From Streptomyces sp. 6-11-2 (lineage in GTDB: Bacteria > Actinomycetota > Actinomycetes > Streptomycetales > Streptomycetaceae): a stretch of 64,000 bases of DNA. Position numbers and translations under genes: made by a program. Each line of letters begins with the position of its first letter. Within the stretch, counting starts at the first letter, position 1. The notes beneath the pieces were generated by a model that was not told the DNA's origin, searched no databases, and worked only from the letters and a program-made list of their open reading frames with translations. The stretch spans positions 7,874,001 to 7,938,000 of the forward strand of contig NZ_BJOR01000001.1 of the NCBI RefSeq assembly GCF_006540305.1, in the 5' to 3' direction. This document shows, in pieces, positions 24,779-33,323 of the stretch.

Positions 24779-26263
24779 TCAGGACCGCAGATGGGCGAGC
24801 ACTGTACGCATGGCGCGGGCCACTGCCTTGCGGGACTCGTCCGTCGGGTCGTGGATCTCGAAGCCATGGACGCCGTGCGGGACGTCGATGATCTCGATCG
24901 GGGCCTTGGTCTCCTCCGCTGCGGCCACGAACTCCTCGACGGTAGCGGCGATGTGCGCTGTCTCCAGACCCGCCCGGGTGAGCAGGAGGGGCGGCAGCGT
25001 CCTTCCGCTGGCCCGGAGCGCGCTGGTCGGTCTGAAACGCGGGGCGACCGCGCCCCAGCCGGGCAGCGGTGCCAGGACCGGATAGGTCAGGGTCAGGCAG
25101 CGCAGCCACCCGGGCGGGGCAGCGATCCAGTCCGCGGCAAGCAGTCCAGCGCCGGAGAAGAACCACAGGGCGACGCGCTCCGGGTCCACGCGTGGGTCGG
25201 CCCGCAGCAGTTCGATGGCCTCGGTCACGTCGTCCGCGGATCGTGCGTAGTCGGTGATGCCGTGCAGGCGATGCTCCGCGACGGCGCCCACCGCGCCCAT
25301 GCTCGCTGCGTAGCGGGCATAGCCGACATACAACGGTGAGTCGCGCGGCGCGGGGATGAGGTCGGGCGGGAGCGGGCCGCCGTGCACGAACAGCACCGCG
25401 GGCCACGGGCCGCGCGGTTCCTCCGGTTCCGGCAGGTGCACGTCCACGCGCCCGCTCCGTACCCGCGGCCGTTCCGGGACCTCCATCAGGAACGGCCGGA
25501 GGAAGGGCGGCTCGCCCTCGGGTACGGCCAGCCGCCGCCCCTCGCCCGCGGCCGCGCGGAGCAGGACCTCGGCCAGCTCGTCCGGGCTGGAGAGCATCGG
25601 CCAGTGACCGGTGGCCAGTTCGAAGAAGCCCACCTGCGGATCGGCCAGCTTCCGGAACTGCGGCGGTCCGCTGCGCACCAGCGCCTCGATCACCTCGACG
25701 GTCACCCCTCCCGCCGTGCACAGGATTCCGCTGGTCGGCACGACCGCCGCCGCGCCTGTCAGTCGCAGCGGCTGGGTCAGTGTGCGCTGCGGCTGGGCGC
25801 CGGCCAGCCGGCTCAGCAGCTGCAACTGGCTCGCCGAGAGGCCCTCGGTGCTGCCCCACCGGTGCCAGTCCTGCGGCCCCGGCGGCGGTATCGGCCGGGG
25901 GCTGCCGTCGGCACCCAGCAGTTGATGCACCACCGGGTCCGGGACGAGGGCCAGCGCCGGCTCACCGTGCTGCGGCAGCCCGGCGTCCAGGTGCACGATG
26001 CGAGCGACCCGCTCCGGGAGGAGGTCGGCCGCGCCCAGCACCGGGTGGATGGCGTAGTCGTGGCCGACCAGCACCACCTGCGGCGTGTCGAGGGAGTCGA
26101 TCAGCCGGACCACGTCCTCGACATGCGTCTCCAGATCCGCGTCGGGCTGGATACTCAGCGTCACCGGGTGCGCCCCGGCGCCCCTCTCCCGAAGCCGGTC
26201 GGCCACCGCATTCCAGATCCGCCCGTCGGTGAACGGGCCGGAGACCAGGACGAAAACGGACAT
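24779..26263 (-). CDS. Tandem alpha/beta-hydrolase fusion protein
   Basis: A 494-aa protein with two alpha/beta hydrolase folds. Residues ~1-240 resemble esterase-type members (VLVSGPFTDGRIWNAVADRL, then LVGHDYAIHPVLGAAD, where GHDYA replaces GxSxG, and HWPMLSSPDELAEVL). Residues ~270-494 resemble dienelactone-hydrolase-like enzymes (AVLFVHGGPLPPD, ALWFFSGAGLLAADW as nucleophile elbow, and VPHGVHGFE with the terminal His). The nucleophile in domain 1 is Asp, so domain 1 may be haloalkane-dehalogenase-like or inactive. The gene is divergent from a MerR regulator and has a MerR-type promoter. Confidence 0.8.
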   Translation of the reverse strand: MSVFVLVSGPFTDGRIWNAVADRLRERGAGAHPVTLSIQPDADLETHVEDVVRLIDSLDTPQVVLVGHDYAIHPVLGAADLLPERVARIVHLDAGLPQHGEPALALVPDPVVHQLLGADGSPRPIPPPGPQDWHRWGSTEGLSASQLQLLSRLAGAQPQRTLTQPLRLTGAAAVVPTSGILCTAGGVTVEVIEALVRSGPPQFRKLADPQVGFFELATGHWPMLSSPDELAEVLLRAAAGEGRRLAVPEGEPPFLRPFLMEVPERPRVRSGRVDVHLPEPEEPRGPWPAVLFVHGGPLPPDLIPAPRDSPLYVGYARYAASMGAVGAVAEHRLHGITDYARSADDVTEAIELLRADPRVDPERVALWFFSGAGLLAADWIAAPPGWLRCLTLTYPVLAPLPGWGAVAPRFRPTSALRASGRTLPPLLLTRAGLETAHIAATVEEFVAAAEETKAPIEIIDVPHGVHGFEIHDPTDESRKAVARAMRTVLAHLRS

Positions 26264-26295
26264 CAACGCCTCCAGACAGTAGGGTCGTCGCAGGT

Positions 26296-26326
26296 AACCT
26301 AGGAACTCCCCCTGAGGGAGGTTCAA
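26296..26326 (-). promoter_or_regulatory. MerR-type promoter with 19-bp spacer for the hydrolase gene
   Basis: On the minus strand, TTGAAC (26326-26321) and TAGGTT (26301-26296) are separated by exactly 19 bp, and the spacer is the dyad CTCCCTCAGGGGGAG. Overlong 19-20 bp spacers with a central dyad are the hallmark of MerR-activated promoters. It lies 33 bp upstream of the hydrolase ATG and overlaps the ribosome site of the merR gene. Confidence 0.75.
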
Positions 26327-26329
26327 CCC

Positions 26330-27229
26330 TTGCCATCGGACGGCACACTGGGTATCGGCGAGCTCGCCGCGCAGGCAGGGACCACGGTCAAAACCGTTCG
26401 CTTCTATTCCGACCAGAACCTGCTGCCCGAAAGGGCGCGCAGCAGCGGCGGCCACCGGCGCTACGCGCCCGAGGCCCTCGCTCGGCTGCGCACGATCCGG
26501 TCCCTGCGCTCCCTCGGCGTCCCCGTTCCCGAGATCACGCGTGTTCTCGACTCCGGGGAGGCCCTGGAAGCCGTTGTGGCCCGCCGGTTGGACGACCTCG
26601 GTACCGAACTCGCCGCCCTGCGCTGGCGTGAGGCAGCGCTGCGGGCACTCCAGGAGGGCGCCCCGGAGCAGATGGCGGAACGCCTGGAGCTGATCGGAGC
26701 GGTCAGCGTGCCGCCCAGCACGTCCGTCATCGCCCACTACTGGCGCCGCCTGCTGCCCGTTCGTCTCTCCGCCCGCCTCCGCTCCACGATCACCGAGGCG
26801 GCCGTCCCGCAGCCCCCCGCCGACCCCACCACGGACCAGGTCCTCGCCTTCGCCCACCTGCACGCCCTGGCAACGGCCGCCACCGACCACTGCCTCGCAT
26901 CCCACCGGCCCATCACCGTCGAGCACCCCGACCTGCTCTACGACGGCCTGTACGAGGCCCACCAACTGGTGGACGCAGCCGTACAAGCCGACCGCACCCC
27001 CGGCCCGGGCGAGGCCCTGGACTGCTACGTCGCCGCCCACGCGCGTGCCTCCGGCACCCGCGACACCCCTACCTTCCGCCGCGCCCTCACAGTCCGCCTC
27101 GCCGCAGCAGAACACCCGGTGATGATCCGCTACTGGCAACTGGCAGGACAACTGACGCCCGACCTCACCCTCGGCGCGGCCGACTCCTGGCTCCGCAACG
27201 CGCTGGCCGCCGGCACGGCAGCGGGTTGA
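26330..27229 (+). CDS. MerR-family transcriptional regulator
   Basis: A 299-aa regulator with an N-terminal MerR domain: GIGELAAQAGTTVKTVRFYS, ERARSSGGHRRYAPEALARL and SLGVPVPEITRVLDSGE. The long C-terminal helical domain (~190 aa) has no Cys ligands for metals and probably senses an organic effector. A TTG start at 26330 follows GGGAGG with an 8-base gap. Divergent from the hydrolase gene; it likely activates it by twisting the 19-bp spacer promoter. Confidence 0.9.
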   Translation: MPSDGTLGIGELAAQAGTTVKTVRFYSDQNLLPERARSSGGHRRYAPEALARLRTIRSLRSLGVPVPEITRVLDSGEALEAVVARRLDDLGTELAALRWREAALRALQEGAPEQMAERLELIGAVSVPPSTSVIAHYWRRLLPVRLSARLRSTITEAAVPQPPADPTTDQVLAFAHLHALATAATDHCLASHRPITVEHPDLLYDGLYEAHQLVDAAVQADRTPGPGEALDCYVAAHARASGTRDTPTFRRALTVRLAAAEHPVMIRYWQLAGQLTPDLTLGAADSWLRNALAAGTAAG

Positions 27230-27350
27230 GCCCCGATGCAGATGATCGGCCAGACGGCGTCCAGCGGGCGGTTCTGCCGGATGGCGAGCTCGTCGGCGAC
27301 CAGTCGGCAGCCTTTCTGATCAGGTCCGGTGAGACCTCGATGCCGTACAT
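27230..27350 (-). pseudogene. IS256-family transposase fragment
   Basis: The minus strand reads MYGIEVSPDLIRKA, then after a frame change LVADELAIRQNRPLDAVWPI and ICIGAQ, the region leading to the first catalytic Asp of IS256-type (Mutator) transposases. No further part is present. Confidence 0.6.
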
Positions 27351-27436
27351 GCCGGCTTTACAGCCTGTCCGGCGGTTCACGCCCGCGGCAGGTGAGCCCG
27401 GGTAGTGATCCACCGGACGCGAGTGGGAACGGGGCG

Positions 27437-27545
27437 TCAGGCCATGGAGAACCTGGCGACGTACTCGTCGAAGGGCTCGATGCCGACTTCCGCACGGAGT
27501 TCGTCCATGCGCTCGGGCTCTTCACAGGGCAGCCATCCCCGGTGG
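27437..27545 (-). other. Unidentified C-terminal coding trace
   Basis: Between the SigJ stop and 27437 a minus-strand frame reads WLPCEEPERMDELRAEVGIE then PFDEYVARFSMA and stops. The composition is protein-like, but no start or family is visible. Possibly the tail of a lost downstream gene. Confidence 0.2.
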
Positions 27546-27549
27546 ACAG

Positions 27550-28425
27550 TCACACCGGGTCCGGCAGGTCCATGAGCGCGAGTTCGGCCGGGTCGACCAC
27601 AGCGGTGATCTCGGTGATGCGGCCGTCGGCGACGGTGAAGGCGAGCAGGGACAGCGGGGTGCCGTCCTCGTTCCAGGCGATGACGCCGGGGCGCCCGTTG
27701 ACGGTCGCCGCTTGTCCGTGTGCCGCGCCGCCGGCCACTCGGGCGCGGCTGGCGACCTCGGTGGCCCCGATCGTGACGAATCGTCCGCCGGGGGCGTGGA
27801 CGGTGAACTCCACCTCGGGGTGGAGAACTTCCAGCAGCCGTTCGAACCGGCCCTCGCGGGCCGCGGCCAAGAACGCCCCGACCACCTCGCGTTGCTGCTG
27901 TCGGTCGCTTGCCGAATGCCGCGCGGCCTGCACCTTCCGGCGGGCGCGGCTGGTGAGCATCTTGGTCGCGTCGGTGGACCTGCCGAGGATGGTGCCGATC
28001 TCCCCGTGGGGCACGGCGAACACGTCGTGCAGCACGAACGCCAGGCGCTCGTCGGGGCGCAGCAAGTCCAGGACCGTCAACAGCGCCAGGCCCACCGAGT
28101 CGCCCAGTGCCACAAGCTCTTCCGGAGCCAGACCATCGTCGAGCGTCACGGTGAGTTCGGGCAGCCGGTCGTCGAGGGGGACTGTCGGGCGCGTGCGGCC
28201 CGAGCGTAGGAGATCGAGGCAGATGTGGCCGACCACGGTGGTCAGCCAGCCGCCGAGATTGTCGATGGCGTCGGCGTCCTGGCGGGACAGACGCAGCCAC
28301 GCCTCCTGGACCGCGTCGTCCGCGTCGGCGTGCGAGCCGAGCACGCGGTAGGCAACGGCTGTGAGCCGGTCGCGGTGCGTCTCGAAGGCCTCGGCGATCG
28401 GATCGGCAGGATGGGTGCCGGACAT
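27550..28425 (-). CDS. sigJ: ECF sigma factor, SigJ-like (SnoaL-tailed)
   Basis: A 291-aa ECF sigma factor. Region 2 contains DRLTAVAYRVLGSHADADDA and VQEAWLRLSR, region 4 contains LHDVFAVPHGEIGTILGRS. The C terminus (residues ~180-291) is a SnoaL/NTF2-like domain in place of an anti-sigma partner, with VAGGAAHGQAATVNGRPGV and FTVADGRITEI. Divergently transcribed from a carboxymuconolactone-decarboxylase-family gene, the usual partner of ECF41/SigJ-type factors. A 19-bp dyad sits between them. Confidence 0.92.
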   Translation of the reverse strand: MSGTHPADPIAEAFETHRDRLTAVAYRVLGSHADADDAVQEAWLRLSRQDADAIDNLGGWLTTVVGHICLDLLRSGRTRPTVPLDDRLPELTVTLDDGLAPEELVALGDSVGLALLTVLDLLRPDERLAFVLHDVFAVPHGEIGTILGRSTDATKMLTSRARRKVQAARHSASDRQQQREVVGAFLAAAREGRFERLLEVLHPEVEFTVHAPGGRFVTIGATEVASRARVAGGAAHGQAATVNGRPGVIAWNEDGTPLSLLAFTVADGRITEITAVVDPAELALMDLPDPV

Positions 28426-28449
28426 GGTGTTACCTCTCTGGAAGCTGCT

Positions 28450-28468
28450 CCGTCATAGGGGTGACGGG
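28450..28468. promoter_or_regulatory. 19-bp dyad between sigJ and the AhpD-like gene
   Basis: CCGTCATAGGGGTGACGGG with arms CCGTCA/TGACGG. It starts 25 bp before the SigJ ATG and ends 44 bp before the AhpD-like ATG. It matches the element at 10003-10021 in 17 of 19 bases. Confidence 0.55.
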
Positions 28469-28511
28469 CACCAGCCCCGCAACGTAACCCCGACCAAGGA
28501 GAGCACCCTCC

Positions 28512-28970
28512 ATGCAGAACCGACTGAAGAACAAGAACACCAACAACCCCGACGTATGGAAGGCGGTCGGGCACCTGCAGAAGGCGATCGCGGCCGGGGG
28601 CGTCGACCCGAAGCTGCTCGCGCTGGTCCACCTGCGCGCCAGCCAGATCAACAGCTGCTCGGCGTGCGTCTACGCCAGTGTCGCCGGGGGGAAGAAGGCC
28701 GGTGACACCGACGAGCGGCTGCACAACGTAGCGGCGTGGCGTGAGGCGCCGTTCTACACCGATGCGGAGCGCGCGGCACTGGCTCTGGCCGAGGCCGCCA
28801 CCCGGCTGCAGGACGGTGCGGAGGGAGTCACCGACGAGATCTGGGAAGAGGTCAACGCCCATTTCACCGAGGAGCAGGTTGGCGCGATCAACCTGGAGAT
28901 CGCGCTGACCAATTTCTTCAACCGGATCAACCGCACCATCAAGGAACTGGCCGGCCAGACCTGGGGCTGA
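28512..28970 (+). CDS. Carboxymuconolactone decarboxylase-family (AhpD-like) protein
   Basis: A 152-aa helical protein of the CMD/AhpD family. The redox motif is present as NSCSACVYAS (CxxC) with the following helix, and LHLRASQINSCS-type context (here LVHLRASQINSCSAC) is typical. AhpD-like members are thiol reductases or peroxidase partners. Divergent from sigJ, a conserved pairing in actinobacteria, so it is probably the sigma factor's target. An AAGGAGAG ribosome site precedes the ATG. Confidence 0.9.
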   Translation: MQNRLKNKNTNNPDVWKAVGHLQKAIAAGGVDPKLLALVHLRASQINSCSACVYASVAGGKKAGDTDERLHNVAAWREAPFYTDAERAALALAEAATRLQDGAEGVTDEIWEEVNAHFTEEQVGAINLEIALTNFFNRINRTIKELAGQTWG

Positions 28971-29033
28971 GCCCGGCGTGGCTCTTACCCACTGACCGCG
29001 CAGCGGTGACTGAGCGAATCGAATAGAGCTCCG

Positions 29034-29270
29034 TCACGCTGCGTGGATATCCGGTCTGACCTCCACGATGATGTCCGCGTCCGTCTCGTCGCCCTCCTCG
29101 GCGCGCCAGAGAAAGATCCGGACGTGCTTCGCCCGGGGAAAGCCGCGCACCTTCCACTCGGTCATCAGGTCGGCGACGACGAGGGCGACGGCAAACTGGG
29201 CGCCCTCGCTCGAATCGGCAGTTGTGATTGCACCCCGCCACCGTTCGGGGTCGCTGCCGTAGGGGCACAT
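29034..29270 (-). CDS. Hypothetical protein, possibly the 3' part of a frameshifted gene
   Basis: A 78-codon frame (MCPYGSDPERWRGAI, then GFPRAKHVRIFLWRAEEGDE, ending VEVRPDIHAA) with convincing composition. Just upstream another frame reads MGTEADWVYRVFEPHGSEG and would join it after a one-base shift near 29272, so the gene may once have been longer. No family recognised. Confidence 0.4.
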   Translation of the reverse strand: MCPYGSDPERWRGAITTADSSEGAQFAVALVVADLMTEWKVRGFPRAKHVRIFLWRAEEGDETDADIIVEVRPDIHAA

Positions 29271-29957
29271 CCCTCCGAGCCGTGCGGCTCGAATACCCGG
29301 TACACCCAGTCCGCCTCGGTGCCCATAACGCCGATCGTGTCACCTGGGAGCACCCTGCGCCGTATCGGATCGACTGCGGCCGGGGTGGTCGAGGTGATAC
29401 ATCCGCCACCGTCCGCCTCCGCCTGCGCACGACGGTCACCACAGGGGCCAGCAGCGCGGCCGCCCTGGCTCTGATTTTCAAGCTCGTCGAATCCGCCCAG
29501 CAACAGTGGCTGGCCGTCAATGCACCCCACCTCGTCGCCCTCGTCCGCGACGGAGCTCACTTCGACCGCGGCCTGCTGGGCGAGCGTGCCCGAACCTCCT
29601 GTACGTTCTGGTCCCGCAGATAAGACCGTGTCCGGGAAGGCGGCGGCGGTGGTTACGCCCAGCCGGTAGTGCGGCGGCCTCCGCCTCAGGGTTCGGCTTC
29701 GGGATCTCTCACCGCTCGCTTCCCCGCGGACGCCGGGATTGCCGGCGATCGGGCAGCCGACCGTCCATCTCTTCTGCGGCAGGAGCCGACTCCCGGATCA
29801 GCTCGTCCTCGTTCCAATACCGCGGAATGCACGCCCCGCGAAGTGACCCCGGGTGCTGTGGCAGGACCGGTCCAACGTCCCTTACGCCGTCTCCGCGGCA
29901 AAGACCACGATGGGTCCGGACCAGGGGATCCGGGACTCATCGGGCTGGACGTTGCTG
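29271..29957. other. Scarred stretch without a supportable gene
   Basis: Several short minus-strand pieces look coding (for example LRGACIPRYWNEDELIRESA around 29780-29850) but are cut by stops or shifts. No start, family or promoter could be established. Confidence 0.3.
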
Positions 29958-30155
29958 TCAGCGAGCGGCGGTGTGGACGGCCGTGCTCGCCGCAACGCCC
30001 GCGGGGGTGGCGATGGCCAGGACGCCGGAGGTGACGGCTGCGATCGGCGTCTCGATGCAGAGACCGCTGGAGCCACCGACCGTGAGGCCGCCGGAGACGT
30101 TGTCCAGGTCGGCGTCGGAGATCTCCGTCGGGACACGGGTCTGGTGCGATGGCAT
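29958..30155 (-). CDS. Putative RiPP/bacteriocin precursor with double-glycine leader
   Basis: A 65-codon ORF whose first 22 residues look like a leader: MPSHQTRVPTEISDADLDNV followed by SGG. The acidic, LxxV-like pattern ending in GG matches leaders cut by C39-peptidase exporters. The 43-residue tail is small, hydrophobic and rich in Gly, Ala, Ser and Thr (LTVGGSSGLCIETPIAAVTS and on to VHTAAR) with one Cys. A lanthipeptide, class II bacteriocin or other RiPP is possible. No LanM, LanB, radical-SAM or exporter gene is adjacent, and the ribosome site is weak (GGGGGA 17 bp upstream), so it may be an orphan or a relic. Confidence 0.4.
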   Translation of the reverse strand: MPSHQTRVPTEISDADLDNVSGGLTVGGSSGLCIETPIAAVTSGVLAIATPAGVAASTAVHTAAR

Positions 30156-30164
30156 CCAGGGGTC

Positions 30165-30380
30165 CGGGTGGGTCCCCCGAGGGTGGCGAGCCTGGACCTC
30201 TGCTCGGCTTCGTACCGCTTGCGGGTCTCGTTCACGGCACGCTGCCAGATGCGGGGGTCACCGTCGTGCTCACGGGCCAGCTGCGCGGCCAGTCCGCGGG
30301 CTGTGCCCGCCGGCCTTGCGCAGCGCCTCGAGCGCGACGGCAACGGCCCGCTCGCGCTGCTCCCGGCTCGGGGGCCACCC
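30165..30380 (-). pseudogene. Frameshifted coding remnant upstream of the RiPP-like ORF
   Basis: One minus-strand frame gives REQRERAVAVALEALRKAGG; after a shift near 30300 another gives LAAQLAREHDGDPRIWQRAV and NETRKRYEAEQRSRLATLGG. The pieces read as one helical protein broken by a frameshift. Family not recognised. Confidence 0.35.
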
Positions 30381-30799
30381 CGGTTGGCCCCCTTGCCGTC
30401 GTCGGGTCGGCGCTGTGAGGTTCGGGGAAGCCGTCACTGGGATGTCCGGCTTCGCATGTCACTGGTATGAAGCTGTCCGAATACTGATCAGCGTCTATTT
30501 GTCAAGTTGATCACGATGTCAGTGGTCCGGATTCTGCGGTGACATGAAGTCGTATCAGCCGGTGTCACCTTCGCCGAACCTCCTTCCCTAGCCTCGCGGC
30601 AACTCAGGGGGTGAATTACCGTTCCCCTGGCCGCGCCCTACAGTTCCGGTCGCTTACGAAGCTGTCTGTATCGCAGCGTGGCAGGACCCGGCGTTTCCGG
30701 GGCACGGTGATGATTGAATGCTCGATGGCCACCAAACGCCCATGCCCGGAACACCCAAGCGTCGGCGGGGAGGACACGGAGCAGTACTCGAGTGAGCGG
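30381..30799. other. Intergenic stretch
   Basis: Lower GC than its surroundings around 30480-30720. No gene, repeat or clear promoter could be supported. Confidence 0.4.
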
Positions 30800-31237
30800 T
30801 CAGTCGGCAGCAAGGATGTCGGAAAGACTCACAGCGGGGCAGCCGAGTATCGCTGTCAGCGCGCGCCGCTGGCGCTCGGTCAAAGAGGCAACGAAGATCG
30901 CTGCGTCAGCGTTGGCCTGCTCGCAGGCCTCAGCTACCTCTCGGACCTTTCCGTAGCTCAGCAGAGTCCGCGAGGAATAGGGCAGGCCCATCTTTTGGGC
31001 CCCGCCGTCCGAGACGCCCCGTCGCTGCACGCTCTGCCCGACGACCCGAGCGCCTCGCGCTGTCAGTTCCGTGGCTGCCGACGCCATGAGCGTTACGAAG
31101 TCCTTCTCTTTCGCGGAGAAGTAGCCAACCACCACCACATCAGCCCCCACGACCGTGAGCCGCGAAGCCTGGCGCCGGGCCGGCTCCGGCCGCGCACGAC
31201 GAGCCAGGCGCCGGTCGCGCCTTCGGGGCTGATGCAT
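30800..31237 (-). CDS. Stand-alone HflX N-terminal-like domain protein
   Basis: A 145-aa protein resembling only the N-terminal domain of the ribosome-associated GTPase HflX. The characteristic order is present: ADVVVVGYFSAKEKDF, TELTARGARVVGQSVQRRG, then SRTLLSYGKVREVAEACEQA (the TYLGxGK equivalent) and FVASLTERQRRALTAILGCP. No GTPase motifs follow, and full HflX is about three times longer. The basic N-terminal extension may not be translated. Function unknown; it might bind ribosomes or compete with HflX. Confidence 0.6.
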   Translation of the reverse strand: MHQPRRRDRRLARRARPEPARRQASRLTVVGADVVVVGYFSAKEKDFVTLMASAATELTARGARVVGQSVQRRGVSDGGAQKMGLPYSSRTLLSYGKVREVAEACEQANADAAIFVASLTERQRRALTAILGCPAVSLSDILAAD

Positions 31238-31309
31238 GCATCACAGGCTAGATGCCTGGCGAGCTGCAGCGACATGCGTTTTCTCGCTGACCGAGGTTAG
31301 TGATCAAGA

Positions 31310-32161
31310 TCAGAGCCACTCGTTAATGACGGCGATGGTGGCGGTGGCCTCGTAGGACGGCCAGCTTGTCGTATCTCGTGGCCGCCGCTCGATGGCGCTT
31401 GAGTCGGTTGATCCCGCACTCGACCGCGTGGCGCTCGCGGTAGTCGGCCTCGTCGAATTTCGGCGGGCGGCCGCCGTGGGCGCCCCGCTTCTTACGGTTG
31501 CGGATCTGGTCCGCCTTCTCCGGAATCCTGCAGCAGATCTCCGTATGCGCAGGTAGTCGCGGTTTGCTCGGGACCCGTATGCCCTGTCGGCCCGCACCCG
31601 GTCCGGTCGGCAGCGTGACCTGCCGACGCTCACGCGCGGTACTCGGATTCGTTCGAGCACCGGCCGGAACTGGGGCTGTTGTGCCGCTGGCCAGTGGCGA
31701 TCAGGAAGGAAAGCGGCTTCTGTCCGTGCTCGACCGCCAGGTGCACCTTCGTCGCCAGCCCGCCGCGCGAGCGCCCAAGCCCGTGGTCGGCGGGCTCGAG
31801 AGCAACTCCGCCTGGTTTGTCCCGCTGCAAATTTCCCTTTTGCAGGCGCCAGACGCATGCTGATGCGCCCGCGTGATGCTGGAGTCCACGCACACGTCCC
31901 AGTGATCAGGCCTTTCGCGTCGGCCTCGGCCTGCAACTGGGTGAGGATTCGGCTCCAGGTGCCGTCACGCTGCCAGCGTCGGAAGGGCCCGTACACGGTC
32001 TCCCGCTGGCCATAGCGGGCGGGGACGTCGCGCCAGGGCGCACCGGTCCGCGTCCGCCAGCGTATGCCATTGATCAGCTGGCGCCTGGACCAGACCGGAG
32101 GCCGGCCTGGCTTCTTGCCCACGGGCAACAGAGGCTCCAGCCTGGTCCATTGCTCGTTCAT
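31310..32161 (-). pseudogene. IS5-family transposase, multiply frameshifted
   Basis: Starts at 32161 (MNEQWTRLEPLLPVGKKPGR, then TRTGAPWRDVPARYGQRETV) and ends at 31310 ([14 protein letters not shown]). Between them the frame changes several times: [53 protein letters not shown] and [14 protein letters not shown] lie in different frames. All parts of an IS5-type DDE transposase are recognisable, but no intact protein can be made. It lies 61 bp from the stop of the acetyltransferase. Confidence 0.85.
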
Positions 32162-32222
32162 CAGATCCCCACGCCCCACGAGTGGATCACGGCAGACCTT
32201 GATCCATTTATGAAACAGACCC

Positions 32223-32531
32223 TTAATCCTCGACCTTGCTACGGCTCTGATAGGCGAGGTCCTGATAGTCGGGGTGCCGGGCCATCCAGGCGGTGATGAA
32301 CGGGCACACCGCGAGCACCCGCAGCCCGTCTGCCCGCGCGGCGTCCAGGCCCGCGCGGGCCAGCGCCGAGCCGACGCCCTGTCCGTTGAACTCCGGGTCG
32401 ACCTCGGTGTGCGTGAAGACGACAAGCCCGCTCTCGCTGGTTCGCAGGTACTCGGCGAAGCCGGCGAGCCGCCCGTCCACGCGGGCCTCGTAGCGATGAG
32501 TGTCGGGGGAGTCGGTGATTTCGATGGTCAT
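32223..32531 (-). CDS. GNAT-type N-acetyltransferase (small, NATD1-like)
   Basis: A 102-aa acetyltransferase-fold protein: RYEARVDGRLAGFAEYLRTS, FTHTEVDPEFNGQGVGSALA (acetyl-CoA binding turn QGVGSAL) and RVLAVCPFITAWMARHPDYQ. The short length and the CPF motif mark the YjdJ/NATD1-like branch. Complete despite the IS5 copy downstream. Substrate unknown. Confidence 0.9.
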   Translation of the reverse strand: MTIEITDSPDTHRYEARVDGRLAGFAEYLRTSESGLVVFTHTEVDPEFNGQGVGSALARAGLDAARADGLRVLAVCPFITAWMARHPDYQDLAYQSRSKVED

Positions 32532-32657
32532 CGTGAGCCTTTCAGGCGTGGGGTCCGGTTTCCGGCCATGCGTAAATGTAGGCGCCGAGGGATTCGTACG
32601 GTCACCGGGGGCGCCGGCTGCGGCGTGGCGGTCTGTCGTACGGGGTGCTTGCTGAGG

Positions 32658-32853
32658 ATGGAGACCCGGTTGCAGGAGTTGATGGTGATCGCCTCGCAGC
32701 GCCTAGCCGTCCAGGTGGCCGAGTTCGGCGTCCGGCCGGCAGTGCCAGGTGGAGTTCACCAGCCTGGAGGTCGCCGACGAGATTGCTCGCGCCGCCGCCC
32801 AGGACGAGCGTCTCGGCCCGTCACTGCTGATCAAACGCTGCTACTTCACGTGA
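32658..32853 (+). pseudogene. Unidentified coding remnant with frameshift
   Basis: METRLQELMVIASQRLAVQV opens one frame; after a shift near 32745 another frame reads QVEFTSLEVADEIARAAAQD and LGPSLLIKRCYFT then stop. Looks like a short broken gene; family not recognised. The rest of 32854-33323 holds no supportable gene. Confidence 0.25.
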
Positions 32854-33323
32854 ACGAAGCCACCGCACGGATGCCGACAGTGAGCCGGCAAGCGGTGAGC
32901 GCGGCTTCGTTGCGCGGTGCGTTCATGGCGAGATCACCGGAAGTCGGGACCGTCGGCCGGACCGGCGGCTTCCGGAGCGGTAGGCGCAACCGGCCTAACG
33001 CCGTGCGATCAAGCCGAGGAGCAGTGACCATGCCAGTGTGCACACGCGACTTGACCAGCATCGACCGGAACCGGATGACAGTTGCCCCCTCCAACCGACA
33101 CGAACAACGCGATCAACGACTCTTCCGCGATGGGCGGAGCAGGTGCGGCAGTGGTGCGCCTGTGCCGGGGAAGCGGTGAGTCGGTTCGAAGCGGCGTTTG
33201 ACAACGGTGTCCTCGCTCCACACCCGCGCCGATCAGCGGGGTAAGACGCCGAGGCCTGACGCCACTAACACTCACGAACCGTAGGCGCCGTGCGGCCGAG
33301 GACTGATACAGAGAGGTGTCAAA

